DNA of 64,000 nucleotides from Gemmobacter sp. (GCF_034676705.1 NZ_JAUCBS010000013.1:2088501-2152500); one strand, 5' to 3'. Positions 15,401 through 24,178 are shown, counted from the stretch's first letter. Notes: generated from the letters alone by a model not told the origin. Made by a program: numbers and translations.

Positions 15401-16060
15401 ATGACAAACGCATCCAGCTGGCTGAGCGCCGTGGACGGCTACTGCGAACGCACCGGGCCGGAGTATTGGGCCGAGCCGGTGAACGCACTGAGCAACCTTG
15501 CCTTTGTGCTGGCTGCTGCGGTGGTCTGGCCGCGGCTGCGGGGGCGACCGATGGGGCAGGCGCTGGCGGCCGCTCTGGCGGTGATCGGGGTGGGGTCGTG
15601 GCTGTTTCATACCCATGCCAACCGGCTGACCGGGCTGATGGATGTGCTGCCGATCCTGGCGTTCATCCTGCTGTATGTTCATGCCGCGACGCGCGACTAT
15701 TTCGGCGCGCGGCCCTGGGTGGCGGGGGCGGTGACGGCGGGGTTCCTGCCCTATGCCGCGCTGACGGTGCCGATCTTTGCGCAGATCCCCGGCCTGGGGT
15801 CGTCGGCGGCTTACGCGCCGGTGCCGGTGCTGATCGCGGGCTATGCGGTGCTGCTGCGCCGCCGGGCGCCGGGCACCGCGCGGGGGCTGGCCATCGGCGC
15901 GGGCCTGCTGGTGCTGTCGCTGACCTTTCGCAGCCTGGACATGCCGGTCTGCGGTGCGCTGCCGCTGGGCACGCATTTCCTGTGGCACCTGCTCAATGCC
16001 CTCATGCTGGGCTGGATGATCACGGTCTGGCGCCGCCATATGGACGGGCAGGGCGGCTAG
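15401..16060 (+). CDS. ceramidase-like membrane hydrolase
   Basis: A 219-residue protein with about seven membrane segments, of the alkaline ceramidase (PF05875) or CREST-type hydrolase family. Family landmarks are DGYCERTGPEYWAEPVNALSN (shown as DGYCE...YWAEPVNA...SN, residues 11-32), GSWLFHTHA (zinc His, about 65-73) and GTHFLWHLLNA (about 189-199), which carries the last His pair. In eukaryotes these enzymes cut ceramides. The bacterial substrate is not known and may be an amide-linked membrane lipid such as an ornithine or glycine lipid. The enzyme acts in the inner membrane. Confidence 0.85.
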   Translation: MTNASSWLSAVDGYCERTGPEYWAEPVNALSNLAFVLAAAVVWPRLRGRPMGQALAAALAVIGVGSWLFHTHANRLTGLMDVLPILAFILLYVHAATRDYFGARPWVAGAVTAGFLPYAALTVPIFAQIPGLGSSAAYAPVPVLIAGYAVLLRRRAPGTARGLAIGAGLLVLSLTFRSLDMPVCGALPLGTHFLWHLLNALMLGWMITVWRRHMDGQGG

Positions 16061-16128
16061 CCGCCCCCTCGTGCCTTGCGCGCCTGCCGCGGCGCCGCTA
16101 AACGGGGGTCCGACAGACGGAGGCGCCC

Positions 16129-16419
16129 ATGTCCACCATCGACATTTCCACCGCCCGCAAGGTGGCCCATCTTGCCCGCATCCGCGTGGCCGAAGACCAG
16201 TTGCCGCAGCTGGCCGACCAGTTGTCGGGCATCCTGACCTTCATGGAGCAGCTGAACGAGGTGGATGTGGACGGGGTGGAGCCGATGACCTCGGTCACGC
16301 CCATGCGCCTGAAACGCCGCGCCGACGAGGTGACCGATGGCGGTTATCCCGACAAGGTGCTCAAGAACGCCCCCGATGCCCGCGAGGGCTTTTTCGCCGT
16401 GCCGAAGGTGGTCGAATGA
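16129..16419 (+). CDS. gatC: Asp-tRNA(Asn)/Glu-tRNA(Gln) amidotransferase subunit C
   Basis: The 96-residue GatC, the belt-like subunit that wraps GatA and GatB. The conserved start VAHLARIRVAEDQ and the end ...DVDGVEPMTSVTPM...RADEV...NAPD...GFFAVPKVV are typical. It lets the organism make Gln-tRNA(Gln), and Asn-tRNA(Asn) if needed, by transamidation. The TGA overlaps the gatA ATG (ATGA), giving tight coupling. gatB is not in the window. Confidence 0.95.
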   Translation: MSTIDISTARKVAHLARIRVAEDQLPQLADQLSGILTFMEQLNEVDVDGVEPMTSVTPMRLKRRADEVTDGGYPDKVLKNAPDAREGFFAVPKVVE

Positions 16420-17894
16420 CGCTGAATTCCCTGACCATTGCCGATGCCCGCGACGCCCTGCGCAAGGGCGAGTTCACGGCCGAGGATCTGGCCATGGCCT
16501 GCATGACCGCGATGGACGCGGGCGATGCGCTGGGGGCCTATGTCCACAAGACGCCGGAAATCGCGCTGGATCAGGCCCGCGCGGCCGATGCGCGGATCAA
16601 GGCGGGCGATGCGCCCGACATGTGCGGCATCCCGCTGGGCATCAAGGATCTGTTCTGCACCAAGGGGGTTCCGTCGCAGGCGGCCTCGAACATCCTGCGC
16701 GGGTTCAGGCCGGAATACGAATCCACCGTCACGACCAAACTGTTCGAGGCTGGCGCGGTGATGCTGGGCAAGCTGAACATGGACGAATTCGCCATGGGCA
16801 GCTCCAACGAGACCTCGTGCTACGGCAACGCGGTCAACCCCTGGAAGGTGGATGACCGGCTGCTGACACCGGGCGGGTCGTCGGGCGGTTCGGCATCGGC
16901 GGTTGCGGCGGATCTGTGCCTGGCCGCCACCGGCACCGATACCGGCGGGTCGATCCGCCAGCCGGCCGCGTTTACCGGCATCGTGGGCATCAAGCCGACC
17001 TATGGCCGCGTCAGCCGCTGGGGCATTGTCGCCTTTGCCTCCAGCCTGGATCAGGCCGGGCCGATGACCAAGACCGTGCGCGATGCGGCGATCATGCTGG
17101 GCGCGATGGCGGGCCACGACATGAAGGATTCGACCAGCGCCGACATTCCGGTGCCGGATTTCGAAGCCGCGCTGACGGGCGACATCCGCGGCAAAAAGAT
17201 CGGCATTCCGCGCGAATACCGCATGGACGGGATGCCGGCCGAAATCGAAACGCTGTGGAACGACGGCGCCGCGATGCTGAAGGATGCGGGGGCCGAGATC
17301 GTCGACATCAGCCTGCCGCATACGAAATACGCGCTGCCGGCCTATTACGTGATCGCGCCGGCCGAAGCGTCCAGCAACCTCGCCCGCTATGATGGCGTGC
17401 GCTATGGCCACCGGGCCAGGCTGGCGCAGGGCGACGGCATTGTCGACATGTATGAAAAGACCCGTGCCGAAGGCTTCGGCCCCGAGGTGCAGCGCCGCGT
17501 GATGGTTGGCACCTATGTGCTGTCGGCCGGGTTCTACGATGCCTACTACAACCGTGCCCGCAAGGTCCGCGCGCTGATCAAGCGCGATTTCGACCTGGCG
17601 TTCGAGGCGGGCGTCGATGCGATCCTTACCCCGGCCACCCCGTCGTCGGCCTTTGGCCTGGGAGAGATGGCCAGCGCCGATCCGGTGGAAATGTATCTGA
17701 ACGACGTGTTCACCGTGACGGTCAACCTGGCCGGCCTGCCGGGCATTTCGGTGCCAGTCGGGCTGGATGCCAAGGGTCTGCCGATGGGCCTGCAACTGAT
17801 CGGCCGTCCCTGGGACGAGGCCGGGTTGCTCAATCACGCCCATGTGCTGGAACGGGCCGCAGGCTTTGTGGCCAAGCCCGGCAAATGGTGGTAA
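16416..17894 (+). CDS. gatA: Asp-tRNA(Asn)/Glu-tRNA(Gln) amidotransferase subunit A
   Basis: A 492-residue amidase subunit that releases ammonia from glutamine for the transamidation of misacylated Glu-tRNA(Gln). The amidase-signature triad is visible: Lys in GIPLGIKDLF (about residue 77), Ser in PGGSSGGSASAVAA (about 155) and the nucleophile Ser in TGTDTGGSIRQPA (about 179). It starts at the ATG overlapping the gatC stop. The last bases overlap an alternative start of the downstream lipoprotein gene. Confidence 0.96.
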   Translation: MTLNSLTIADARDALRKGEFTAEDLAMACMTAMDAGDALGAYVHKTPEIALDQARAADARIKAGDAPDMCGIPLGIKDLFCTKGVPSQAASNILRGFRPEYESTVTTKLFEAGAVMLGKLNMDEFAMGSSNETSCYGNAVNPWKVDDRLLTPGGSSGGSASAVAADLCLAATGTDTGGSIRQPAAFTGIVGIKPTYGRVSRWGIVAFASSLDQAGPMTKTVRDAAIMLGAMAGHDMKDSTSADIPVPDFEAALTGDIRGKKIGIPREYRMDGMPAEIETLWNDGAAMLKDAGAEIVDISLPHTKYALPAYYVIAPAEASSNLARYDGVRYGHRARLAQGDGIVDMYEKTRAEGFGPEVQRRVMVGTYVLSAGFYDAYYNRARKVRALIKRDFDLAFEAGVDAILTPATPSSAFGLGEMASADPVEMYLNDVFTVTVNLAGLPGISVPVGLDAKGLPMGLQLIGRPWDEAGLLNHAHVLERAAGFVAKPGKWW

Positions 17895-17926
17895 GCGCCG
17901 CGATTGAACGATTTCCCGAGGCCCGC

Positions 17927-18640
17927 ATGCACCGCCTTGCCCTGACTGCCCTTTGCCTGACCGCGCTGGCCGCCTGCCAGCCCGAGGTTCCCGATTCCGC
18001 CCGTGGCGTCGGGTTCGAAAGCTATTCCGATTATATGCGCCGCCGCGACGGGCAATTGGCCGGCACCACCCAGCCCATGGCAGGCGGCCCGGCGATCAGC
18101 ACCGAAACGGTGACGGCAGCGCCAATCGGCGCCCCGCTGCCGATGGCGACGGCGCCCGCCGCGGCCGCCCCGGTGACCGGCGCGATCATTGGCGAGCGTC
18201 CGCGCGGCGATGCGCCGGCGGGGATCAAGACCGAATCGGGCGAAGTCGCGCATTCGGGCATTTCGGACGAACAGGAATTCTCTGCCGTCGCCTCGCGCGA
18301 GACGATCCAGTCCGATGCTGAACGCCTGCGCCGCCAGCGCGAACAATATGTCGTCGTCCAGCCCACCGCCCTGCCGCAGCGCAGCGGCGAGTCGGGGCCG
18401 AACATCGCGCAATATGCCATGTCGACCAGCCATGCCCCGGGGACCAAGATGTATTCCCGGTCGGGCATCCGGTTCCGTAGCTACGAATCGGCCTGTGGGC
18501 CGTTTTCCTCGGCCGATCTGGCGCAGATCGAATTCCTGAACCGGGGTGGCCCCGAGCGTGACCCGATGGGCGTTGATCCCGATGGCGATGGCTTTGCCTG
18601 TGGCTGGGATCCGCGCCCCTTCCGCGCCGGTCTGAACTAG
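17927..18640 (+). CDS. Excalibur-like lipoprotein
   Basis: A 237-residue predicted lipoprotein: lipobox LTALAAC with Cys17. A long Ala/Pro-rich, low-complexity linker leads to a C-terminal domain ending in DPMGVDPDGDGFACGWDPRP (18-20 residues from the stop region), close to the Excalibur calcium-binding signature DxDxDGxxCE. Two cysteines (in SYESACGPF and DGFACGWD) probably pair. The ATG at MHRLALTAL has CGAGG 6 bases upstream; an ATG at 17885 inside gatA would bury the signal peptide. Followed with no gap by the amidase gene, so a cell-wall role is likely. Confidence 0.78.
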   Translation: MHRLALTALCLTALAACQPEVPDSARGVGFESYSDYMRRRDGQLAGTTQPMAGGPAISTETVTAAPIGAPLPMATAPAAAAPVTGAIIGERPRGDAPAGIKTESGEVAHSGISDEQEFSAVASRETIQSDAERLRRQREQYVVVQPTALPQRSGESGPNIAQYAMSTSHAPGTKMYSRSGIRFRSYESACGPFSSADLAQIEFLNRGGPERDPMGVDPDGDGFACGWDPRPFRAGLN

Positions 18641-19342
18641 GTGGCCTTCCCCTCGCCGAATTTCGGCGAGCGGCGGGGGGGGCTGCGGCCCTCGCTGGTG
18701 GTGATCCACTATACCGCGATGGAAAGCTGCGCCGCGGCGCGTGACCGGCTGTGCGATCCGACGGCCGAAGTGTCGGCGCATTGGCTGATTTCCGAGACCG
18801 GCAGCGCCGAGGCGCTGGTGGCCGAAAGCGCCCGCGCCTGGCATGCCGGGGCGGGCAGCTGGGCCGGGCAGGGCGACGTGAATTCGCGCTCCATCGGGAT
18901 CGAACTGGCCAACCGGGGGGATCATCCCTTTGCCGAACCGCAGATTCAGGCGCTGGAGCGGGTGCTGGCAGGGGTGCTGGGGCGCTGGGGCATTCCGCCG
19001 CAGGGCGTGATCGCGCATTCCGACATGGCGCCCGGGCGCAAGGCCGACCCGGGGCCGCGGTTCGACTGGCGGCGGCTGGCGCGGGCGGGGCTGTCGGTCT
19101 GGCCGGGCGCGGTGGCCCCGGCCGATGCGACGGGTTTCGATGCGGCGGCGCTGGCTTTCGGCTATCCGGCCGATGTGGCACCCGTCTTGCGGCTGGAGGC
19201 GTTCCGCCTGCGGTTCCGCCCCTGGGCCAGCGGCCCTGCCGATGGCACGGATGCCGCGCTGGCACAGGATCTGGCGCGGCGGTTCGGTTCTAGCGCTGGC
19301 GACCCATCACCAGAACCCAGGCCCGCTGTCCGGCCCGGCTGA
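18641..19342 (+). CDS. N-acetylmuramoyl-L-alanine amidase (amidase_2 / AmiD type)
   Basis: A 233-residue zinc amidase that cuts the bond between MurNAc and the stem peptide in murein or its fragments. Zinc and catalytic residues are seen in VVIHYTAM (His about 23), ARAWHAGAGSW (about 67) and IAHSDMAPGRKADPG (His about 128, Lys about 136). The GTG start immediately follows the previous TAG with no spacer, and no signal peptide is visible, so it may act on recycled cytoplasmic muropeptides or be exported by other means. Its last 53 bases overlap the oppositely oriented CAP-domain gene. Confidence 0.85.
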   Translation: MAFPSPNFGERRGGLRPSLVVIHYTAMESCAAARDRLCDPTAEVSAHWLISETGSAEALVAESARAWHAGAGSWAGQGDVNSRSIGIELANRGDHPFAEPQIQALERVLAGVLGRWGIPPQGVIAHSDMAPGRKADPGPRFDWRRLARAGLSVWPGAVAPADATGFDAAALAFGYPADVAPVLRLEAFRLRFRPWASGPADGTDAALAQDLARRFGSSAGDPSPEPRPAVRPG

Positions 19343-19820
19343 CCGTCAGGCCAAGGGCGGCATCGGTGGCCAGCACGTTCTTGCGGTGCCCCGGCGACCG
19401 CATCCAGTAGAACATCGCCTGCGGGGCGCTGTGAAAGCCAAGCCCCAGGTTTTCCGCGACCATCTTGTAATCATAGCCGGCCCGCAGCGCCCGCACGCCG
19501 GGGCGCGAGCCATCGGACCCGATATGGTCCAGCGAGCCGCGTTGCGCATTGTCGCAGGCCTGGCCATGCGCGGCGGCGGCCAGCCGGTCGTTGTAGCGCA
19601 CCGGGCGCAGCCCGGCGGCGCGGCGTTCGTCGTTCACCTCGTCCAGCAGGGCGGCCTGTTCATGCAGCAGCCCCGGATCGGGCGCACAGGTAAAGGCCGC
19701 TGCGATGGGCTGGATGGCCGGCCGGGGGGCGGAAATAGAGGTTGACGCAACACCGACGCAGCCCGACAGCAGCGCCAGCGGCAAGACAAGACGGGTGCGG
19801 CGCAACAGGGCCTCCTTCAT
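19290..19820 (-). CDS. CAP/SCP-domain lipoprotein
   Basis: A 176-residue protein with a lipoprotein leader (lipobox LLSGC, Cys21) and one CAP (SCP/PR-1) domain. The domain markers are LLDEVNDERRAAGL, HGQACDNAQRGSLDH, AENLGLGF and the final SPGHRKNVLATDAALGL. In bacteria, cell-wall-associated CAP proteins occur in sporulation, lysis and metal-binding contexts, but enzymatic activity is unproved. A GAGGAG stands about 9 bases before the ATG. It converges on and overlaps the amidase gene, and a homologue is encoded just upstream. Confidence 0.88.
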   Translation of the reverse strand: MKEALLRRTRLVLPLALLSGCVGVASTSISAPRPAIQPIAAAFTCAPDPGLLHEQAALLDEVNDERRAAGLRPVRYNDRLAAAAHGQACDNAQRGSLDHIGSDGSRPGVRALRAGYDYKMVAENLGLGFHSAPQAMFYWMRSPGHRKNVLATDAALGLTVSRAGQRAWVLVMGRQR

Positions 19821-19886
19821 GGGTGTCGGCTCCTCGGTAGCGTGGCAATGCGGCCGAAATCCGGCACCATCCTGGCCCATTCGCGG

Positions 19887-20360
19887 TTAACGCCGGCCCA
19901 GCACCAGCACCCAGGCGTTGCGCCCGTTGTCGGCCTTGGCCAGGCCCAGACCCGCCTCGGTCACGCCCGGATTGAGCATGTTGGTGCGGTGGGCCGGCGA
20001 TCGGTTCCAGTAATCGACCATCGCCGCCGAGGTAAAACGACCCAGGCCGGTGTTTTCCGCCGCCTCGCGGTAGTTGTAGCCGCCCCGGTCCAGCCGGCGA
20101 CCCAGGTCGGACCCGTCGGATCCGCTATGGCTGTAGCTGTTGCGCCCGGCATTGTCGCAGGCATGGCCCTGCGCCACGCTGGCCAGAGCGCGGTTGGCGC
20201 GCAGGCCAGAAAGGCCCGCCGAAGCGCGGAGGCGGTTGACTTCGGCCAGCACCTCGGCCTCGGCCTGGGCCGAATGGGCGGCGGTGCAGTCCTGCGCGAC
20301 AGCAGGTTGGGCAAGCACGATGCCGGACAGCATCAGCGGCAGGATCAGGGCAAGGCGCAA
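19887..20360 (-). CDS. secreted CAP/SCP-domain protein (paralogue of the neighbour)
   Basis: A 157-residue exported protein: signal peptide of about 21 residues ending PAVAQ, then a CAP domain (VLAEVNRLRASAGL, HACDNAGRNSYSHSGSDG, AENTGLGRF, WNRSPAHRTNMLNPGV). The start is most likely TTG, read as MRLALILPLM, with GGAGG 6 bases upstream; no in-frame ATG gives a leader. It is about 35-40 percent identical by eye to the lipoprotein 66 bases downstream, so the pair arose by tandem duplication. One copy is lipid-anchored and the other soluble. Confidence 0.85.
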   Translation of the reverse strand: MRLALILPLMLSGIVLAQPAVAQDCTAAHSAQAEAEVLAEVNRLRASAGLSGLRANRALASVAQGHACDNAGRNSYSHSGSDGSDLGRRLDRGGYNYREAAENTGLGRFTSAAMVDYWNRSPAHRTNMLNPGVTEAGLGLAKADNGRNAWVLVLGRR

Positions 20361-20384
20361 GGTCGACCTCCGTCGGGATGAGGA

Positions 20385-20400
20385 GGGCCCCGAAGGGCCC
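20385..20400 (-). terminator. hairpin after pdhC
   Basis: GGGCCC-TTCG-GGGCCC on the minus strand, a stable UUCG tetraloop stem, starts 9 bases after the pdhC stop and is followed by TCCTCAT. The T-run is poor. It sits immediately before the ribosome site of the next gene, so it could also be a processing or read-through-limiting hairpin. Confidence 0.5.
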
Positions 20401-20409
20401 GCCCGCGCC

Positions 20410-21750
20410 TTATGCCAGCATTGCCATGGGGCTTTCCAGCAATTCCACCACGGCCCGCAGGAATTCTGCCCCAAGCGCGCCGTCGATCACCCGGTGATCG
20501 ACCGACAGGGTCATCGACATCACCGTTGCCACCCCGACCGACCCATCCGCCTGCACCACCGGCTTTTTCAGCCCGGCGCCCACGGCCAGGATCGAACCGT
20601 GCGGCGGGTTGATCACCGCATCGAAATTCTCGATCCCGAACATGCCCAGGTTGGAAATGGCCATCGAGCCGCCGACATATTCATGCGGCGCAAGTTTCTT
20701 GGTGCGGGCCCGCGCGGCCAGATCCTTCATCTCGGCCGACAGGGCGGACAGCGACTTGACATGCGCGTCCTTGATCACCGGGGTGAACAGCCCGCCTTCA
20801 ACCGCCACGGCCACCGCCACATCCGACGGCTTCAGCCGGTAGATGCGGTCGCCGGCCCAGACGGCATTGGCATCGGGCACCTGTTGCAAGGCCATGGCGC
20901 AGGCCTTGATGATGAAGTCGTTGACCGACAGTTTCACCCCGCGGGCCGCGATGGTGGCGTTCAGCTGTTCGCGGAACGCCATCAGCGCATCCAGCCGCAC
21001 CTCGCGGCGCAGGTAGAAATGCGGGATGGTCTGCTTGGCTTCGGACAGCCGGGCCGCGATGGTGCGGCGCATGCCGTCCAGCGTGACCTCCTCAAAGGCG
21101 CGGCCATCGAGCATCCTGGCAACCTGTTCGGCATTGGGGCCGGTCGGCATGGCGGCCTTGGCGGCGGCCGGGGCCGGGGCAGGTGCCGGGGCGGCAGGCG
21201 CGGCGGTAGCGGCCGCGGCTGTCGCTGGCGCCGGGGCGGCGGCGGGTGCGCTGGCGCTCAGCCCTTCGACATCGGCGCGCACGATGCGGCCGTTCGGGCC
21301 GCTGCCGGCGACGGTGCCCAGATCAATGCCCTTTTGCGCCGCGATCCGGCGGGCCAGCGGCGAGGCGAACACCCGCTTGCCGCCCGAGGCGACCGGGGCA
21401 GGGGCAGGGGCAGCGGGGGCCGCAGCTGCCGGGACGGCAGCCGCGGGGGCCGCAGGCGCCGGGGCAGCGGCTGGCGCCGCTGCGGGGGCGCTGACCTCGG
21501 CGGATTCGCCATCCGCCACCAGCACGGCGATGGGGGTGTTGACCTTGACCCCTTGCGTGCCCTCGGCGATCAGGATCTTGCCGATGGTGCCTTCATCGAC
21601 TGCCTCGAACTCCATCGTGGCCTTGTCGGTCTCGATCTCGGCCAGGATATCGCCGGATTTGACCGTATCGCCTTCTTTCACCAGCCATTTGGCCAGCGTG
21701 CCCTCCTCCATCGTCGGAGACAGCGCGGGCATCAGGATTTCGGTTGCCAT
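20410..21750 (-). CDS. pdhC: pyruvate dehydrogenase E2, dihydrolipoyllysine acetyltransferase
   Basis: A 446-residue core enzyme that transfers acetyl from lipoyl-lysine to CoA. An N-terminal lipoyl domain (about 2-76, lipoylated Lys in ETDKATMEF) is followed by an Ala/Pro linker, the E1/E3-binding domain (about 128-165, ASPLARRIAAQKGIDL), a second Ala/Pro linker, and the catalytic domain with the active-site SVDHRVIDGA near residue 420. It is 12 bases downstream of pdhB. Its lipoyl domain is almost the same as that of PdhB, including an 86-base identical stretch. Confidence 0.96.
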   Translation of the reverse strand: MATEILMPALSPTMEEGTLAKWLVKEGDTVKSGDILAEIETDKATMEFEAVDEGTIGKILIAEGTQGVKVNTPIAVLVADGESAEVSAPAAAPAAAPAPAAPAAAVPAAAAPAAPAPAPVASGGKRVFASPLARRIAAQKGIDLGTVAGSGPNGRIVRADVEGLSASAPAAAPAPATAAAATAAPAAPAPAPAPAAAKAAMPTGPNAEQVARMLDGRAFEEVTLDGMRRTIAARLSEAKQTIPHFYLRREVRLDALMAFREQLNATIAARGVKLSVNDFIIKACAMALQQVPDANAVWAGDRIYRLKPSDVAVAVAVEGGLFTPVIKDAHVKSLSALSAEMKDLAARARTKKLAPHEYVGGSMAISNLGMFGIENFDAVINPPHGSILAVGAGLKKPVVQADGSVGVATVMSMTLSVDHRVIDGALGAEFLRAVVELLESPMAMLA

Positions 21751-21762
21751 GGTCCCCTCTCC

Positions 21763-23127
21763 TTAACGGTAGCAGACGGATTTGACAGCCTCGACCACCT
21801 CGGCGGTGGTGATCAGGGCCAGCTTTTCCAGGTTGGCGGCATAGGGCATCGGCACGTCCTTGCCGGTGCAGTTGATCACCGGGGCATCCAGATAGTCGAA
21901 GGCGCGCTGCATGATCGTGGCCGACAGATGGTTGCCGATGCTGCCCACGGGAAAGCCTTCCTCGACCGTGACGCAGCGGTTGGTCTTTTGCACCGAGGCC
22001 AGAACCGTGTCATAGTCGATCGGCCGCAGGGTGCGCAGGTCGATCACCTCGGCGCTGATCCCCTCTTTGGCCAGCTGGTCGGCGGCCTCCAGCGCATAGG
22101 TCATGCCGATGCCAAAGGACACGATGGTCACATCGCTGCCTTCGCGCCAGACGCGGGCCTTGCCGAAGGGGATGGTGAAATCGTCCAGCACCGGAACCTC
22201 GAAGGACTTGCCGTAGAGGATTTCGTTTTCCAGGAAGATCACCGGGTTCGGATCGCGGATCGCCGATTTCAGCAGGCCTTTGGCATCGGCCGCCGAATAG
22301 GGCATCACCACCCTGAGGCCGGGGATCATGGCATACCAGGCGGCGTAATCCTGGCTGTGCTGGGCCCCCACCCGCGCGGCGGCGCCGTTCGGGCCGCGGA
22401 ACACGATGGGGCTGCCCATCTGGCCGCCCGACATGTACAGCGTCTTGGCGGCCGAGTTGATGATATGGTCGATCGCCTGCATGGCGAAGTTGAACGTCAT
22501 GAATTCGACGATCGGCTTCAGCCCGCCCCACGAGGCGCCGACGCCGATGCCGGCAAAGCCATGTTCGGTGATCGGCGTGTCGATCACCCGCCTGGCGCCG
22601 AATTCGTCCAGCAGACCCTGGGAAATCTTGTAGGCGCCCTGGTATTCGCCCACTTCCTCGCCCATCAGGAACACGGTCGGATCGCCGCGCATTTCCTCGG
22701 CCATGGCTTCGCGCAGGGCCTCGCGCACGGTCATGGTCTTGGTGGGGGTGCCGGCGGGATAGTCGGGGGCGACATCCTTGACGGCGACCGGGGCGGCGGG
22801 GGTGGCGGGGGCCTTCGGGGCGGGGGCCGCAGGCGCGGGGGCAGCGGCAGGCGCCGCCGCGGGGGCGCTGACCTCGGCCGATTCCCCCTCGGCCACCAGC
22901 ACGGCGATGGGGGTGTTGACCTTGACCCCTTGCGTGCCCTCGGCGATCAGGATCTTGCCGATGGTGCCTTCATCGACCGCCTCGAACTCCATCGTGGCCT
23001 TGTCGGTTTCGATTTCCGCGATGATCTGGCCGGATTTGACGGTATCGCCTTCCTTGACCAGCCATTTCGCCAGCGTCCCTTCTTCCATCGTCGGGGACAG
23101 TGCGGGCATCAGGATTTCGGTTGCCAT
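21763..23127 (-). CDS. pdhB: pyruvate dehydrogenase E1 beta subunit with N-terminal lipoyl domain
   Basis: A 454-residue subunit. Residues about 1-76 are a full lipoyl domain (ETDKATMEF) and residues about 130-454 are the E1-beta transketolase fold (MTVREALREAMAEEM, EEVGEYQGAYKIS, HSQDYAAWYAMIPGL, VTVEEGFPVGSIG). With PdhA it decarboxylates pyruvate using thiamine diphosphate. The lipoyl extension on E1-beta is a known alphaproteobacterial variant. It is 12 bases from both pdhA and pdhC, in one operon. No E3 gene is present in the window. Confidence 0.96.
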   Translation of the reverse strand: MATEILMPALSPTMEEGTLAKWLVKEGDTVKSGQIIAEIETDKATMEFEAVDEGTIGKILIAEGTQGVKVNTPIAVLVAEGESAEVSAPAAAPAAAPAPAAPAPKAPATPAAPVAVKDVAPDYPAGTPTKTMTVREALREAMAEEMRGDPTVFLMGEEVGEYQGAYKISQGLLDEFGARRVIDTPITEHGFAGIGVGASWGGLKPIVEFMTFNFAMQAIDHIINSAAKTLYMSGGQMGSPIVFRGPNGAAARVGAQHSQDYAAWYAMIPGLRVVMPYSAADAKGLLKSAIRDPNPVIFLENEILYGKSFEVPVLDDFTIPFGKARVWREGSDVTIVSFGIGMTYALEAADQLAKEGISAEVIDLRTLRPIDYDTVLASVQKTNRCVTVEEGFPVGSIGNHLSATIMQRAFDYLDAPVINCTGKDVPMPYAANLEKLALITTAEVVEAVKSVCYR

Positions 23128-23139
23128 GGTTCTCCCCCC

Positions 23140-24129
23140 TCAGGCGTAGATATCGGTCCAGAGCTCGCTCAGCGCGGGCTCGGGGCTTTCCTTGGCGAAC
23201 TCGGCCGAGTCGTTGACGATGGCCTTGATCTCCTTGTCGATCGCCTTCAGGTCGTCATCGGTGGCATGGCCGCCCTGGATCAGCAGATCGCGCACATGTT
23301 CGATGGCGTCGCGTTCGTCGCGCATCTTCTGCACTTCCTCGCGCGTGCGGTATTTCGCCGGGTCGGACATGGAATGGCCGCGGTAACGGTAGGTCATCAT
23401 TTCCAGGATGTAGGGGCCCTTGCCGGCGCGGCAATGCGCCACGGCCTTGTCGCCCGCGGCCTTCACCGCCAGCACATCCATGCCATCGACCTGTTCGCCC
23501 GGGATCCCGTAGGCCACGCCGCGTTCATAGAGCGTGGTCGATTTCGTCGCCCGTTTCACGCTGGTGCCCATGGCATACTGGTTGTTCTCGATGACGAAGA
23601 TCACCGGCAGATCCCAGAGTTCGGCCATGTTGTAGGTCTCATACACCTGGCCCTGGTTCGCCGCACCGTCGCCGAAATAGGTGAAGGTCACATTGTCATT
23701 GCCCAGATACTTGTCGGCGAATGCCAGCCCCGCGCCCAGCGGCACCTGCGCGCCCACGATGCCATGGCCGCCGTAGAAATGCTTTTCGCGGCTGAACATG
23801 TGCATCGAGCCGCCTTTCCCCTTGGAATAGCCGCCTTCGCGCCCGGTCAGTTCCGCCATCACGCCGCGCGCCTCCATCCCGCAGGCCAGCATGTGGCCAT
23901 GGTCGCGGTAGCTGGTGACGCGCTTGTCGCCGTCCTTGGAACTGGCTTCCAGCCCGACAACCACGGCTTCCTGCCCGATATACAGGTGGCAGAACCCGCC
24001 GATCAGGCCCATGCCATACAGCTGGCCGGCCTTTTCCTCGAACCGCCGGATCAGCAGCATGTCGCGGTAGTATTTCAGCAGGTCGTCTTTCGATACGTTC
24101 GGCTTGTCTGCCGGCTTCTTCGCTGCCAC
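23140..24129 (-). CDS. pdhA: pyruvate dehydrogenase E1 alpha subunit
   Basis: A 329-residue thiamine-diphosphate subunit. The ThDP motif begins GDGAANQGQVYE (about 167) and runs to NNQYAMGT. The phosphorylation-loop-like segment is YRYRGHSMSDPAKYRTREE (about 265-284). The start is GTG with GGGAGGG about 8 bases upstream; the first residues are MAAKKPADKP. It is the first gene of pdhABC, preceded by a perfect palindrome overlapping the predicted promoter. Confidence 0.95.
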   Translation of the reverse strand: MAAKKPADKPNVSKDDLLKYYRDMLLIRRFEEKAGQLYGMGLIGGFCHLYIGQEAVVVGLEASSKDGDKRVTSYRDHGHMLACGMEARGVMAELTGREGGYSKGKGGSMHMFSREKHFYGGHGIVGAQVPLGAGLAFADKYLGNDNVTFTYFGDGAANQGQVYETYNMAELWDLPVIFVIENNQYAMGTSVKRATKSTTLYERGVAYGIPGEQVDGMDVLAVKAAGDKAVAHCRAGKGPYILEMMTYRYRGHSMSDPAKYRTREEVQKMRDERDAIEHVRDLLIQGGHATDDDLKAIDKEIKAIVNDSAEFAKESPEPALSELWTDIYA

Positions 24130-24156
24130 GGCAAGGCCCTCCCCTCGATGGCGTAA

Positions 24157-24178
24157 GATAGTTTAGCGTTAAACTATC
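24157..24178. promoter_or_regulatory. 9-base inverted repeat at the pdhA promoter, LacI-type operator candidate
   Basis: GATAGTTTA - GCGT - TAAACTATC is a perfect palindrome of two 9-base arms. Its centre, on the minus strand TTAACGCTAA, fits the TTANCGNTAA core reported for the Rhodobacter LacI-family regulators CceR/AkgR, which control central carbon genes. It covers the predicted -10 box, so binding should block transcription. Confidence 0.6.
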
